DNA from: Rotaria sordida
Taxonomy: Eukaryota; Rotifera; Eurotatoria; Philodinida; Philodinidae
Length of the DNA: 64,000 nt
Assembly: GCA_905250125.1 (NCBI GenBank)
Contig: CAJNOL010000005.1
Coordinates: 124,001-188,000 of the forward strand
Direction: 5' to 3'
The notes below the pieces were generated by a model. The model was not told where the DNA came from. It worked only from the letters and a program-made list of their open reading frames with translations, and made no database searches. Below, one piece after another: positions 27,001 to 39,694 of the stretch (its first letter is position 1; the number at the start of each line of letters is the position of its first letter). The position numbers and the translations under genes are program-made.

Positions 27001-27425
27001 CTAAATAATAAAGGAAAAATTATATTGATTCATATAGAATATGTTTGATTTTCTTAGTACGTTTAAAAACTATGATCCGATTTTTGTTTATCGATTACCT
27101 ATACAAACCGCAGTACTTATACTATTCAATCATGCAGACTTCTTTTATTTCCTCAAGTACATTTAAGATGCATCTTACTTGCATTATAGTCAGACATCAT
27201 TTTCTTTTTCATGTGCTTTCATTTTAGGAGCTTCATTATATTCTTTTCTCTCTTCATATAAAAATGAAAAATAAACATTTATTATGGTTCTCTAGTACGT
27301 TTATTAGAGTATTAGTAAATGTAAGATATAAAAGAAAAATGTTTACTTACTCGATCAGGATAATAACTTGGATAACGAACTAATGGTGGCCAATTTGGTG
27401 GTGTTAATCGATCGTTGTAAATCAT
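24048..27425 (-). CDS. Four-transmembrane claudin/PMP22-like protein with long Q/P-rich tail
   Basis: Minus-strand exons 27425-27351, 26485-26248, 25303-25148, 25081-24910 and 24825-24048 join in frame (472 residues). Four hydrophobic segments follow a short cytosolic N terminus: about 26-52, just after residue 105, then two more before residue 215. The first extracellular loop carries the W-GLW-C-C signature of the claudin/PMP22/EMP/CACNG clan (GLWRLC at 70-75, second Cys at 81). The tail (about residues 215-472) is rich in Pro, Gln, Ser, Thr and Tyr, with a polyglutamine run coded by CAA/CAG repeats, and is likely disordered. Family members act in cell junctions or as channel auxiliary subunits; which applies cannot be told. 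The intron between exons 2 and 3 holds an 866-bp palindromic transposon relic. The start at 27425 was chosen as the first ATG before a consensus GTAAGT donor. Confidence 0.88.
25347..26212. mobile_element. Long palindromic MITE, TA-flanked (Tc1/mariner-like), in an intron
   Basis: The two halves are inverted copies over about 400 bp each, at an estimated 95 % identity or so. Ends read GAGTGGTGCTCAAAATT (left) and the inverse GAGTGGCGCTCAAAATT (right), each preceded by TATATA, consistent with a TA target duplication. The 20-mer CTCAAAATTATTCATACACC occurs four times: at 25355 and 25551 forward, and at 25990 and 26185 inverted. There is therefore a palindrome within a palindrome. The loop (about 25750-25810) is unique. 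Mirror-image ORFs in the arms (25591-25827 and 25969-25733) are a by-product of the symmetry. Confidence 0.9.
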
Positions 27426-28610
27426 GATTAAAACAAGCGTGGAAATAAGAGAATCGTACGAAGGTTTTTCTTTTTATCGTTTCATGGATTAGTTTATTCC
27501 TTCAATTTTTATTGGTATTAATTGTGATCATAAGTATGTAGGCGATTGCAGAGAAAAAGAATATGGGCGTATATATATATATATATATATATATGTTATA
27601 CGGTTGATGTGATTGTTATTATATTTTCACTTTTATATACAAATAAATACCAAAATAATTAAGAAATAAAAATAAAATAGAAGTTGAAAATAAAGAAAAA
27701 AAAAAGTGAAAAAAAACGATTCAAGTGATGTTTATTGTTATTTTATTCTTATATTAATAAACGGTACTTTACACTTCGAAAACTCATATTTCTTTTCAAA
27801 ATAATTTTTTTTTCTTCTCTTCATTCATCTTTTTTTTTTCGAAGACGATTAAGAATATGGAGTCTCTTAAAAATACAAAGCTCATTGAAATAAAAGAATA
27901 CTTCTTATATATTATTGTTGATTTATTCTCTTTTTACATCCAATTACAACAATAAATATGATGGATAAGATTTTTTTTTTCGTACCACACATGCCTCTTA
28001 TTTTTGTTGCCTAACAAGCCATGATCTGTTTTAAGCAAAATATAATACAAAAAAAAAGAGGTGTACATCCAAGTATTTGCAAGTACAGCAAAACCACTTG
28101 AATCAATGATGACTGCATTTTACCGTTTGCAAATAAACGCCAACGTGAAATATAATCAGTCAATGCACAAATTTTCTATCATCTCACAATTCTTTATTAT
28201 CATATTTCAGTATATGAATTTTGAAAAGAAAAAAAAAGAAAAAAAAAAAAGAAACTCTTATGACAGAAAATATGTTGATTGATTTTTCTTTTATCTATTT
28301 TTCAAACCGGATATAATATATGTGTGTATGTATGTGCGTGTCTATATGCAAACACAAAGATTAATGTGCAAAACTTTTTCTGTATTTGATCCTGAATGAT
28401 GAACAACAGAGTAAAAACAAAGGAAAATAGGAAACATATGTTGGCTTCTAGAGATTTATTGTCGTGCTCAATCTCATTGGATTTTTGATTAACTGATAAT
28501 CACAGACAATCATAAAAGGAAACAATCTTTCTTTTTTTCTTTTATATTCCATTGAGTTGATAGCAACAGAGTTTTTCAATCACATACACACACGCAAAAG
28601 AAATATAAAA
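27426..28610. other. Shared upstream region of two divergent genes
   Basis: This 1.2-kb region separates the claudin-like gene (-) from the beta-hydroxylase gene (+), so promoters of both should lie here. It contains a (TA)n tract at about 27571-27595 and several poly(A)/poly(T) runs. No specific regulatory site is recognised. Confidence 0.4.
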
Positions 28611-30530
28611 ATGTTACGATCGAGATTTCTATTAATACTGTTCACTATTAAAATAATTTTATGTGTACAAGGACAAGTACAAGATGATGAAGAATTTAGT
28701 TATATGGTTGGACTATCTGAACCATTGCGAAGTACACTTGAATGGAATTATTATGAAAATGATGCAACACGATTAATTTTTCGATGGAATATTACATTAT
28801 TGAATAATTATGGTGGTATACTTGCATTTTCAAATTATGATTTAAATACGAATAATTTAGATGTTATCATATTAAGTAATGATGAAAAAATTTATAATGC
28901 TTATACAGATGAAAATAGTTTATTATTTATACCAAAGAATCGTGTTAAATTAAGTTATACTATATTACATAGTGGATATATTAAAAATAAAAAAGAAAAA
29001 GAATATTCAATACAAATTATTCGACCAATTGATACATGTGATAAAGAAAAACGAAATTATATTATTGATAGTGGTACAACTCATTTATTAACTGGATTAA
29101 TTACATATGAAGATTTTCAAAAACTTAAACAAAATCAATTAATAAAAATTGATATTGAACAAATGAATTTAACATTACAACGTGTTCAATTACTTAAAAC
29201 TCGAGTAAGTTTATTAAGTTTATTTTTTTTTTTGCTTTAATTGAAAAATTTTATTTATATAAATTTAGGTTAAATTTAGGCAAATACCTGATGAAGATCC
29301 ACATATTGATTTTTTAAATCAAGATGTAACTATACCAAATGTTGAAACAACTTATTGGTGTACACGTTTTAAATTACCATCAAATATTGTAGAAAAACCT
29401 CATCATATAATTCGTTTTGATGGTGTTATATCACCACAAAGTAATGGTATTGTACATCATATGGAATTATTTCATTGTGATGTTTCTAGTGATATTGATA
29501 TACCAGAATATAATGGAGTATGTACAAGTGAACAAAAACCAATGGGTTTAACACCATGTCGTCGTGTTATTGGTGCATGGGCATTAGGTGCAACAAATTT
29601 TACTTATCCAGATGAAGCTGGTGGTTTAATAGGTGAACCAAGAAAATCATCTTATGTTATACTTGAAGTACATTTTAATAATCAATATTTAAAAAAAGGT
29701 ATTGTTGATCAATCTGGTATACGAATATATTATACATCAACATTACGAAAATATGATGCTGGTATAATGGAAGTTGGTCTTGAATATAATGCAAAAAATT
29801 CTATTCCACCACAAACAAATAAATTTCGTATATCAGGCTATTGTACAGGTGAATGTACTGAAGTAACTTTACCAAAAGATGGTATAACAGTATTTGCATC
29901 ACAATTACATACACATCTTAATGGTATACAAACATTTACACGTATTATAAAAACAAATGGTGAAATTATTACATTAAATATTGATCGACATTATAGTCCA
30001 CATTTTCAAGAAATACGTCTTTTACCTGAGCCAATTTTAATCAAACCTGGTGACATGATTTTACATACATGTATTTATAATACACAAATTCGAACGAATA
30101 TGACATTTGGAGGATATGGAATAACTGATGAAATGTGTGTTAATTATATGCATTATTATCCAAGAACAAATCTTGAATTATGTAAAACAAGTGTAAGAGA
30201 CGATGCACTCGATCAATTTTTTGAAACAATGAAAGAGTAAATATTATTGAATAAAAAAAAACATCATTAGCGAAAAAATTATATTATTTTAGGTATGATT
30301 ATGCTAATACAAGTATGAGTCAAACAGTTTATGAAAATTATAGATCAATACGATGGACTCCATTAACTACAGCTATACTTCAAGAATTTTATGAGATTGC
30401 TCCAATTCATTTATCGTGTAATGGTTCTGATGGAAATTATTCACCGAAATTTGAATGGACTCGAGAATATCGTCCTCAAGAACCTAAACAACGTGATGTA
30501 CCACTCGAAACAGCTGCTAAATGCGTATGA
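28611..30530 (+). CDS. DBH: Copper type II monooxygenase, dopamine/tyramine beta-hydroxylase family
   Basis: Exons 28611-29204, 29269-30236 and 30293-30530 give 599 residues, the usual family length. A signal peptide (about 1-24, LLILFTIKIILCV) is followed by a DOMON domain (about 35-160) and the two copper-binding monooxygenase domains. All copper ligands of the family are present: HHM at 261-263 and the His of EVHFNN at 333 (first copper), LHTH His412 and His414 and Met487 in DEMCVNY (second copper). GYCT, NHYSPHFQEIR-like (RHYSPHFQEIR) and CVNYMHYYP blocks match the family. Such enzymes hydroxylate the beta carbon of phenylethylamines using ascorbate and O2 inside secretory vesicles. In invertebrates the usual product is octopamine from tyramine. 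MOXD1-like members cannot be fully excluded. An AATAAA lies at 30574-30579. Confidence 0.93.
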
Positions 30531-33339
30531 TCATGATTTTGAACATTGACATTCATGTATAATTTAAATGAAAAATAAACTAGCTATTCAATATTATGAT
30601 TAAAAAGAAACACATACACGAAAGAATCTTAATGATCTTCTCTTTTTCTTTTTCTTTTACTCTATTAAATGCAACTTACTTATTTGATATTTGTGGAGAA
30701 TGACAAGTAATTAAATGAACAATATAACTGAGTAAAAGATTGCAATGAATGGATGTCAAAAATTGAGTAATAGTAACTGTTATTGGCTCCTTATATATGT
30801 TGAAGAAGAATAAAGAAAAAGAATATTTAACGAAAAAAAACTGGAATAAATTTCAATAGAACTAGTGATTTGTTTTTGTCTCTATCGATTATCATAAATA
30901 ACACCTATATTCTCTTTTTCTCTCTCTTTCTGCTCTCCTTTCTTTTTTTTCTCGTTCAAATTTTTTCTACAGGTAGTCTCAATCTTTTATATTTGTCTTG
31001 GCAAACGATTAAATTTTTCGTCATTCACAATATTCAATAGAGCCAATGATGATGTACATACCTGTATGGATGTGTGTTACACGAATTTCTTTTTTCTTCC
31101 TTTCTTTTTTCTTTTCTTCAATCATGTTGATTTTATTAAGCTTCTTTTGATGCCAACATGACGGTAGACATGAACAGTAAACGAATTCGAGCTTTTTTTT
31201 TTTTTTTTTTTTTATAAAGTACAGATTCTTTACTCATTGTAAAGCAACGAATAATATATGATATACCGATGATGCAATTAAATTTTCGAACAGATACGTG
31301 TGTAAAAAGTAAGCATAAGATCGTATATAGGGCATCATTATGCTACTAATGGAACAGTACACTTGACTAAGTGTATGTGTGTGTCAACATTCTTTGAATT
31401 ATGTCTTACAGCTTTATATGAAAGAAATTATGTAAAAAACAAACAATACGAATACGATTTTAATGTAAAGTCATTTATTAATATACTTATAAGTAATTTT
31501 TAAATGCTGTTAAAGAATAAAAACGTGATAAATTATCCGTAAAAGAGTATATTAAAGAAAAACTAACAAATAAAATAACATTGATTTTCATTGTTTTTTT
31601 ATTAATAATAATAATAGAAAAAAACCGATGAATCCTTATTCAATGAATTGATTTTTATATAACCATCACATGTTGTTTGAATGATATATACTTTTAAACG
31701 AAATTGCAATCGTATAAAAGTAACTCAATTTTATCATGACATATAGTTAATTCTATTTATAAAATTAATCATAGTTTTTCAAATTGTTTTTGAAAACTAT
31801 TTAGCAATTATGCTCACAAAAGATCAAATTACTTTACTAATTAAAGTTCATGAGTTTACAAAAAAGAAAAATATCAAAAGTAAAGTTAACTTTTTGAATC
31901 ATACGGACAAATCCATTCAATGAATTCCAAATAAAAACAAAAAAATAGTTCACTAGAAATCAAATTTTAATTTGTTTCGATTTTTTTAAAATATCAATCT
32001 GACGACATACTTCTCAGTGACGGATTTTATGGAAGGAGAGGCACTGTTAGAGCCCGTCAAGTTGGTTCTGGATTCGCTAATCTGAAAATTTTGGGTTTGA
32101 CGGACTCGAAACATTTATGAAATATGTAAGGTGTGCTAATCAACGAATACGAAAAGTCGGAAAAAAGTATCTCATATCTTCGGAGTGACTATCCAATTCT
32201 GATTAGAATATTTCATTGAGAATATCAAGATGCGGTACGACTGGGTTCAGATCTCAAAGACATCCAATAAACCGAGTCCGAATCCGAAAATGTTGAATTC
32301 GATGATCTCTTGACACTGAAAATGATCATTCTTCTCGTCCGAAATATTTTTCGATTATTTTTTCAGCAGAAAACATCCAAATATAACCCGACACGATTTC
32401 TAATAGATTTAAAAACACTATCATCGTTTTCCTTTTCCGAAATCCTAGGTCAGTGACTGGGTACTTCTTTCATTTTGATCTAAAGATGACACTAGAAAAA
32501 ATTTTGGATTTAAAGTTGATATTCTTTTATCTATTTAATATATTTAAAAACATATTTTAATACATTTATTTGATGAATATTCTAATGAATTCAAGGCTTT
32601 TTTTTCTAACCATATTATTGCTCATTAATGTATGTTGATTGGTTGTTCCCGAATTTATGGTTCAACAATAACAACATTTTTTTTGCTTTCAGACATATTT
32701 GGTTGGTTGATTGACATGTATTCTGACATTAAATGACTCATACATTGTTAGTCGATTCTGTTTTACTTATGCACTTGATATCCATGGTTTCGAATCAGTT
32801 TATTCTATGTGATAATTTAATTATTGAAAATTCTAAATTTAGTTTACAATTGAATAATACACTTTCTATTGAGAGAAAATTTATGTAAACATGTGTTTTA
32901 GACTGAAAATATTTTGCCTGTGCTGTTCTCTATCATTGTTATTCAAGTGATTCTTGGTCGATTGAAAGCAATATGTCAATATCCATTATTAGCATATGAT
33001 AATTAGACTTTTTTTCAGTTATTAACTATATCATATAGAAAACTTCTGGATTTATTCATCGATTCAAGATTTCATATAGATGTCACCGGTAAGATATGTA
33101 TCTGCAAATAATTACAGGAAAGAAATGTCTTTTAATTCCTCTAAGAAGAATATCATGTCTCTCTAATAGCATCATCGAAATGACATCATTGTACAACGAC
33201 TTATGGTAATCAAATATTTATAAAGAAGTCAAAGTAAAAACGAACATCTATGAACTTTTTTTTAACTTCGAATGAACGACATAAAAGAACATTGACCCTA
33301 TGTTTCTTTGTAAAATAAAAATATTATCTTTTACTTTCG
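30531..33339. other. Intergenic region, no gene recognised
   Basis: AT-rich with a poly(T) run at about 31193-31213. A GC-richer block at about 32005-32465 has loosely inverted ends (CAGTGACGGATTTTATGGAAGG against CACTGACCTAGGATTTCGGAA) and might be an old inverted-repeat element. No coding frame seen. Confidence 0.4.
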
Positions 33340-34115
33340 GTCATCAAATAGGTCAAGTAAAATTGTCAATTCATATAGTGTATATATCAGATATGCATTC
33401 AAATTATGATTTTATTTTACTATATGGTGATATTCTAATACATGCTGAAGATTTAATACGTACAGATAAATGTAATGAACTTGAATATTTTTTACATTGG
33501 TTAAAAACTTTAAAAGAAAACTTCATTTAAAAATAATTATTGCTGGTAATTATGATACTACATTTGATAAAACATTTTATGAAACTAATTAGAAAAGATT
33601 GCACAAAAAAAAAAACGAAAATAGTCAGGCAATTATAAATATGTTTAATGATTCAATACTTCGTAATCATTATGGAATTACATTTTTACCGATTAAATAT
33701 TTATTGATAGAAAAGTTCAATTAACATTTTACGAAAGATTTATTTAATAACAATATTAAATTAAATACTTCTTCTTTTTATTTAGTCCATAGCAACCTGA
33801 ATATTATAATATTAAACGTCACAGTAAAAAAATTCATTCAATATGGATCAAAATTTCATTAGATACATACATATTCGTAATACATGGTCTAACATATGAA
33901 ATTCTCGATTTAACAATACAACACGAATATATAGGTTGTATAACATTATATGATCGTATACAACTTATTAAACTATTACTTCATGTATTAAGATATAAAC
34001 ATGAATCATGTAAAAAACAATAAGATAATGAACAATATTTATTAATAAAGCAACATGCAATACATGTTATCAATCAATACAATCACCAATTGTTGTTGAG
34101 TTTTTTTTTAATAAT
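33340..34115 (+). pseudogene. Metallophosphoesterase (MPPED/UPF0046-type) pseudogene
   Basis: Conceptual pieces in successive frames follow the order of MPPED-type metallophosphoesterases: VYISDMHSNYD, LLYGDILIHAEDL, then a WLKTL helix, IIAGNYDTTFD, EILDLTIQHEYIGC, LYDRIQLIKLLLHVL and finally SPIVVEF. Stop codons and frame changes interrupt it after about 33528, near 33590 and at several later points. Two metal-binding motifs are damaged: GNHD is GNYD, and the GHIHE-like block reads RYKHES. The former enzyme would have been a Mn/Fe-dependent phosphohydrolase. It appears intronless, so it could be a retrocopy or a decayed horizontally acquired gene. Confidence 0.8.
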
Positions 34116-34779
34116 TTTTCTATATATATATATATTAGTTAGTTCCGATAAAATCAATATCGATTAGAATAGTTATACATTGATAAACAGTTATGATTAT
34201 TTATTCTATTTAATAATGAAAAAAAGAAAGATGAATCTTGTTATCAAGATTATCATTTGTCTTTTTGATTAGCCAGATAAAAATCCATAGAAATGTTATG
34301 TTCTTTTGATTGATATCATTCATTTGCCTGTCCTATATATCGTTGGAATATATCAGACAGTCTGAGAAATGTAACAATATTAACGAAATATCAGATAAAA
34401 ATGTAAGAAAAAAACAAGAATAGAAGAATAATAGTTCGTTATATTGAGTGTGATATTTCTAACACTCTAGATAAATATCTGGTTGATAGGACGAGTAATT
34501 AGAACTGTTGTACTTATTTCTATTTCGTAAGACTTTTAACAAAAATTAATCATACTTTTTTCCTCCAAAGATTTCTATTTTATTATCAAAACCTAGAAGA
34601 AAATGATTAAGTCTAATTGACTTGCTGAAAAATCTTATAAATAATAATTATTATTCTTAACTATTCAATAGAATTTAGACATATGTTTAGTGGTGGAAGA
34701 AGGCGGAGTATCCTTCAGAAGCTTGTAAACCTTGCTCTTTCCCTAGAATTCCAGTGATCTATCATTAACATTGGAAGAT

Positions 34780-35345
34780 AATACCTGTTTTCAGCTATAA
34801 ACGAGGACCCACAAGAGAACCTTTCTAGATGTCAAATCATTTTTTTCCGACTGAGACGTTGTTAATTTAATGATTAATAGTAAATTCTAAAATAGTTTGG
34901 TTTTCCAAGCCTTTGTTCTCGAAATATTGAAATTTTACTAAATTTTTCAACCAAAAGCTGTGACCATGTGAAAAATCAACTTTAAACTTTGCACGAAGAA
35001 AATTTTCGATGAGATTAATTCATTGGATCAGTTATAACTTTTCTAGTATTTTTTATCCTGAAATATTCAATATTCGAAATTCTTTCATGTGTAAAAAGAA
35101 AATTTTGTTCATATATTTATATAACAGAAAAACTAAAATTTGCTCAATCACTTTGAAGTCGAAAGTTAATTTTTCACATGATTACTACTTTTTGTTGAAA
35201 AGTCCAGTAAAATTTCGATTATCTCAAGGACAAAGGCTCGTAAAACCAAACCATTCTAGAATTTTTTATTACTCATCAAATGAATATCGTCTCGGTCGAA
35301 AAGCAATTTGACACCTAGAAAGGATCCGTTGTCAGCCTCTCCACC
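34780..35345. mobile_element. Foldback element with ~200-bp inverted arms
   Basis: 34785-34985 pairs with the inverse of 35150-35345. Shared stretches include CCTTTCTAG(A/G)TGTCAAAT, GAGACG, GTTTGGTTTT, GAAATTTTACT and ATGTGAAAAAT. The middle has no coding frame. Confidence 0.75.
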
Positions 35346-35483
35346 AGAATTTTCTCTGTCTAAAAATAACAATGGCTTGAGCTGTATTATTTTTATTTTC
35401 AATACAAAAAAACAAGCAACTTAACAAATGCTGAAATGGGTTTTTTTTCGAATTTCGATAAGAAAAAAGGATTCGGTTAGGGC

Positions 35484-37470
35484 GCAATTCGAAATTCAAG
35501 TTAAATTTTTTTTTTCGTCTTTTTATACATAGTTTGATAGAGTGTGTGCTGCTTATCACGAAAAACTAGTCTTTAACATTTGTAAATTCTTTTTTCTGGT
35601 CAAAAAGTCTAAAAAACTAGATAGGTCTTTTTCTCGCAAAAATATATCTTTTACGAATTACACAATTTTTTATACCTTACTTCTGTTAAAAGATTCTGAA
35701 AATATTTTTTTTGCTGATTCAGCATGAAAAAGTGAGTTTAAAAACGGTGTTAAATGGTTTTTAGTCCAAAAAGTGTATTAATGGCGGAACATCTTCTAGT
35801 CTAGTTCTGGACCACTGATGAGTTATTTTTGTAAGACTATCTAGTTTTTCTTTTTTGTGTAAGTGATGAAGGTAAATATTCTATTGTTCGTTTCAAAATA
35901 TAATGTTCGCCAATGGTTTTTGAATAACTCGAGAACGCAAGCAGCTAGCGACTTGGGGTTTTCACCAATCGAACGACGAGATCGGGGGACGTCTTTTTCT
36001 CCAATAATGTGTAAGAGAAAATCCTTTTGAAACAAATTATTTTCGAAAAACATGTAAAAGAAGGCATCAAAAATGACCTGTCATCTAGATGAAATTTTGA
36101 TTTTGATCTTTGATTTATATAGAGAGATCTCGAATCTATAGTTCGAGACACAATGCAGATTGGTTCTCTTATTACATTCTAACGTTGAACAAATTGAATC
36201 TGCGTTTACATGCGCAAATAAAAGGAATTTTTGCTAATTTTTTACTAAATTTTCTCACTTTTTATCATAATCACTGGACATTTCGATGGAAACGTAATGA
36301 AAAGTAAGGAAACGCACTATACCTTGAACTATAGATTTGAGGCCCCGCTATCTAAATCAAAGGTGAAAATCAAAATTCCATCTAGATGACAGATCATTTT
36401 CATGCCTTCTTTTACATGTTTTTCGAAAATAATTTGTTTTAAAAAGATTTTTTTCTTACACATTATTCGAGAAAAAGACGTCCCCCGATCTTCTCTTTCG
36501 ATTGGTGAAAACCGCAAATCTCTAGTTGCTTGCGTTCTCGAGTTATTCAAAAAACAGTGGTTGACATTATATTTTGAAACGGACAATAGTTCTTTTTATT
36601 CATCGCACCATGATCGACAAAAGTACACATCGATGTTTTTTTCTTTTCTTTTCTTTTCACTGTCAAGAAAAATTAGTTTTATTGAACTTTGGACCACACA
36701 ACTAGAATTCTGCTCGTAATTGTCATTTTTCTTCTTCAAAATCAAGCGTTTATGTAATAAAATTGTTATTTTCGGAATCAGCATAAAATATTACGTCAAT
36801 TGATGTAGGTCTCTATTGTTTTCAATGACATCTGTTTTTTTTTTCCGAGTTTTCATCTGAAATGATGGTGAGCATTGTGTCAAAACAAAGAAAGATCATA
36901 AAAACAGTGGAAATCTATATCAATCGACTCAGTTTTTTATGCTAATTCCAAATATAACAATTTTATTACATAAAAGCTTACTTTTGAAGAAGAAAAATGA
37001 CAATTACGGGCGGATTTCTAGTAGTTTAGTTCAAAAACCAATACATACTCTTATCAATCATGGTGGACTGAATAAAAAGAACTAAGGTACTTTCCTGTTA
37101 TCCTGACTACCCTCAACACACACACCTTCACCCTCATCCTGCGGTGGTCGGGATAACAGAAAAGTACCTACACTATTTTGGACTAGAAATGATTTAACAG
37201 TGTGTTTATACTTACTGTTTCATGCTGAATCAGCAAAAGAATATTTTCAGAATCTTTCAACTGGAGTGAGACGTAAAAAACTGTGTAATTTGAAAAAGGT
37301 GTGTTTTTTGCGAGGAAAACATCTATCTGGTTTTTAAGATTTTTCAACCAGAAAAAATGATTCACAAACATTAAAAGCTAGTTTTTCGTGATGAACAGCT
37401 CACGCTCTATCAAACTATGTATAAAAAAAAGGGGTAGAAAAACTAATTCAACTTGAATTTCGAATTATGG
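35484..37470. mobile_element. Composite of nested foldback elements
   Basis: Outer arms 35484-35790 and 37165-37470 are inverted copies (AATTCGAAATTCAAGTT, CATAGTTTGATAGAG, CACGAAAAACTAG). Inside lie two further inverted pairs: 35868-36150 with 36318-36600 (ACGTCTTTTTCTC, ATTATTTTCGAAAAACATGT, TGACCTGTCATCTAGATG-like runs), and 36718-36830 with 36890-37010 (GTCATTTTTCTTCTTCAAA). A small GC-rich hairpin at about 37083-37170 (CTGTTATCC against GGGATAACAG) completes the set. The paired ORFs in this region (for example 35542-35727 and 37371-37183) are mirror images caused by the arms, not genes. Confidence 0.75.
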
Positions 37471-37525
37471 TCATTTTAAGTATTTTTAAAAATATTTTTT
37501 CAGATAGACTATTCAATATAACAAC

Positions 37526-38616
37526 ATGGGTACATTAATGGGTCATATTTTACCTGGTACATTCTTTGCTATATTTGCTATATGGTGGGGTTTTTGTGTT
37601 GCTGTAAAACATTTTCATTCTCGTCATTCAAGAAATAAATTACGAAAACCAAATCCATATCGTTCGTCAATAACATTTTCATGTTTATGTTGTCCATCAT
37701 CAGCATTACGACAGATGCCTCTTGAATCTTATTTAAAATTAATTTGTGTAATTATTGGTATATTAGGTGAAGGTGTAACTGGTCTTAAACATCGGTATAA
37801 TGATACATTAAAAAGACAAACTTGGATATTTGTTGAAGTTAATGCACAACATATAGCAATGTTTTTTTCATTTGGTTTTGCATCATTTATTGAAATACTT
37901 GTTTATGCAAAATATAATTTACCAAAAGGAATTGAATATATAGTTAATATATTTGCATTAGGTGTTGAAGGTCTTTTATTTCATTTTCATCTTCATGGTA
38001 GAAATGAAATTGATATTCATGTTCATACATTACTTGTTTATAATATTGTATTTTGTGTTTGTGCTTCTATTTGGGAATATAATCGACCTAATGAAATTTT
38101 GGCTACTTATTGTCGTATTGCTACAATACTTTTACAAGGAGCTTGGTAAGAATTTAAAATAAAAAACAAAAATTTTTGTTTTTACTAGAAAATAATCTCC
38201 TTTCTTTTTTGAACTATTTAAGGTTTTATGCAGCTGGTTTTATTCTTTATTTTCCATCGAATGATCCTTATTGGCTATGGGCACCAACTCATGGAAGTAT
38301 ACTTATATTAACTGTTATATTTGTATGGCTTGGTCTCTTGATTTGTATGTTTCTTTTTATTCAATCAGCATTAGTATGGTCAATTTTAAGACGACGTTAT
38401 AGAAATCTTGCGCGTTATAGCGCACTTAATGGTGACGATGGCGATAATGATGAAACAGATACTGAAGAAAAGATTGAAAATTCAAATACTCATCAATTAA
38501 AGTCATTTAAAACAAATAATGGAAATGCGATTATTAATATAGATAATCATGCAGATGATAATAGTGATAGTCAAATTGAATTTGAACAGCAACAAAAATA
38601 TACGTCAACAATATAA
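37526..38616 (+). CDS. TMEM45-family (DUF716) multipass membrane protein
   Basis: Exons 37526-38145 and 38223-38616, split in a TGG codon, give 337 residues, close to the family's usual 270-350. It starts MGTLMGHILPGTFF, the typical TMEM45 opening, followed by about seven hydrophobic segments. The diagnostic histidine-rich motif FHFHLHGRNEIDIHVH (about residues 151-166) and the GLKHRY and AQHIAMFF blocks are present. The C-terminal 75 residues are polar and rich in Asp and Asn. Vertebrate TMEM45A/B are membrane proteins of epithelia with poorly defined function; nothing here adds to that. Immediately upstream, TTTTTTCAG ends 23 nt before the ATG, which suggests a 5'-UTR intron or trans-splice acceptor just outside the nested foldback block. 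Its promoter may therefore lie in or beyond repeat DNA. Confidence 0.92.
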
Positions 38617-39160
38617 TTCTATAACAGTCTAAACGTATATTTCTGTGATGAATGTTTGTGTTTGTGTATTGAACGGTTCCTTTCTTTTTCTTACATTGTT
38701 TTTAGTCGTATTGAGAAATAACACACGTATCTTTGTGCTTATTTTTCAGAGCTTTATTTGTTGTCATTTATTCTATAAAAAAACGAAAGAGTTCTTAATC
38801 AAGTCATATTCCAATCAATTTCGTAGAATCTTTTTGTATTGTTGGTTTTTCTAATAAGTATTTGTTTATGTATACTATTGCGGTGTTTTGTTTGATTGTA
38901 ATTATATATAATCATATGTTTTCTTTCCTGTTTTTTGGTATACATGAAGTTTCAGATTTATGATAACGAAATAGAAATACGAGCAAAAAGAAAAATGGAA
39001 AGTATTAGAAATTCTTTTTTTCTTTTTATTGATATTTATTTGTTTTTGTAGACAAGTAAATATTTTCAAAATCGTATAGTTACAATGGCTACCAATATTA
39101 TTTTACAACGTTTATTATTTTCGGTGTCTTTATTGATGAAAAAAAAAAAGAGTTTAAATA

Positions 39161-39537
39161 GTGATTCGAATAGAGAAAAATAAAAGTAATAAACATATTC
39201 CCGAAGATGGATTACGTAAATAATATTTTATTTGGATTATACGAAAAGATTGGCTGAGATACAACAATCTAATTGAAGGTCTTAAATTGAATTTTTTGTA
39301 GAAAAATGGCTTCCAGTAAAATTGGTGTATTTCAGCCAAAAATAGTTGTACAAAGCTTGGAAATGTCTCGTTTTGTCGAGAATTCTTTACACTATCTTTT
39401 CGTATAGTATAAATAAAATTCTATTTGCATATTGCAAGTACTGAAAAACTGAAGGTTTGGTTTTCTAAAAACTCTATCTTTCGGAATCTGGTTATTAGTT
39501 TTATTTTCTTATATACAGTATGCTCTATTCGAATCAC
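39161..39537. mobile_element. Short TA-flanked MITE with nested inverted repeats
   Basis: Perfect 15-bp terminal inverted repeats GTGATTCGAATAGAG at both ends, each bordered by TA (39159-39160 and 39538-39539). Further in, the repeats continue with gaps. Inner inverted pairs include TATACGAAAAGAT (39239-39251) against ATCTTTTCGTATA (39395-39407), and GGCTGAGATACAACAAT against an inverse near 39307-39336. Non-coding. Confidence 0.8.
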
Positions 39538-39694
39538 TATTTCGATTCTTTTGAGCTATTAAGACAATGGCGAAAAAAAAATTTGAAATAAACCTTATTG
39601 AATAATTTTGGTAGCTATTTCATGTATATTTTGTGATCAAAATTGAAATTGTTTTTTTTTTTTTGATGGACAGGAAAAAGTAAACTCTTGATAG

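Noticed and set aside
35332..36784. Several ORFs on both strands of 60-105 residues
   Set aside because: They mirror each other because of inverted repeats; no protein family resemblance.
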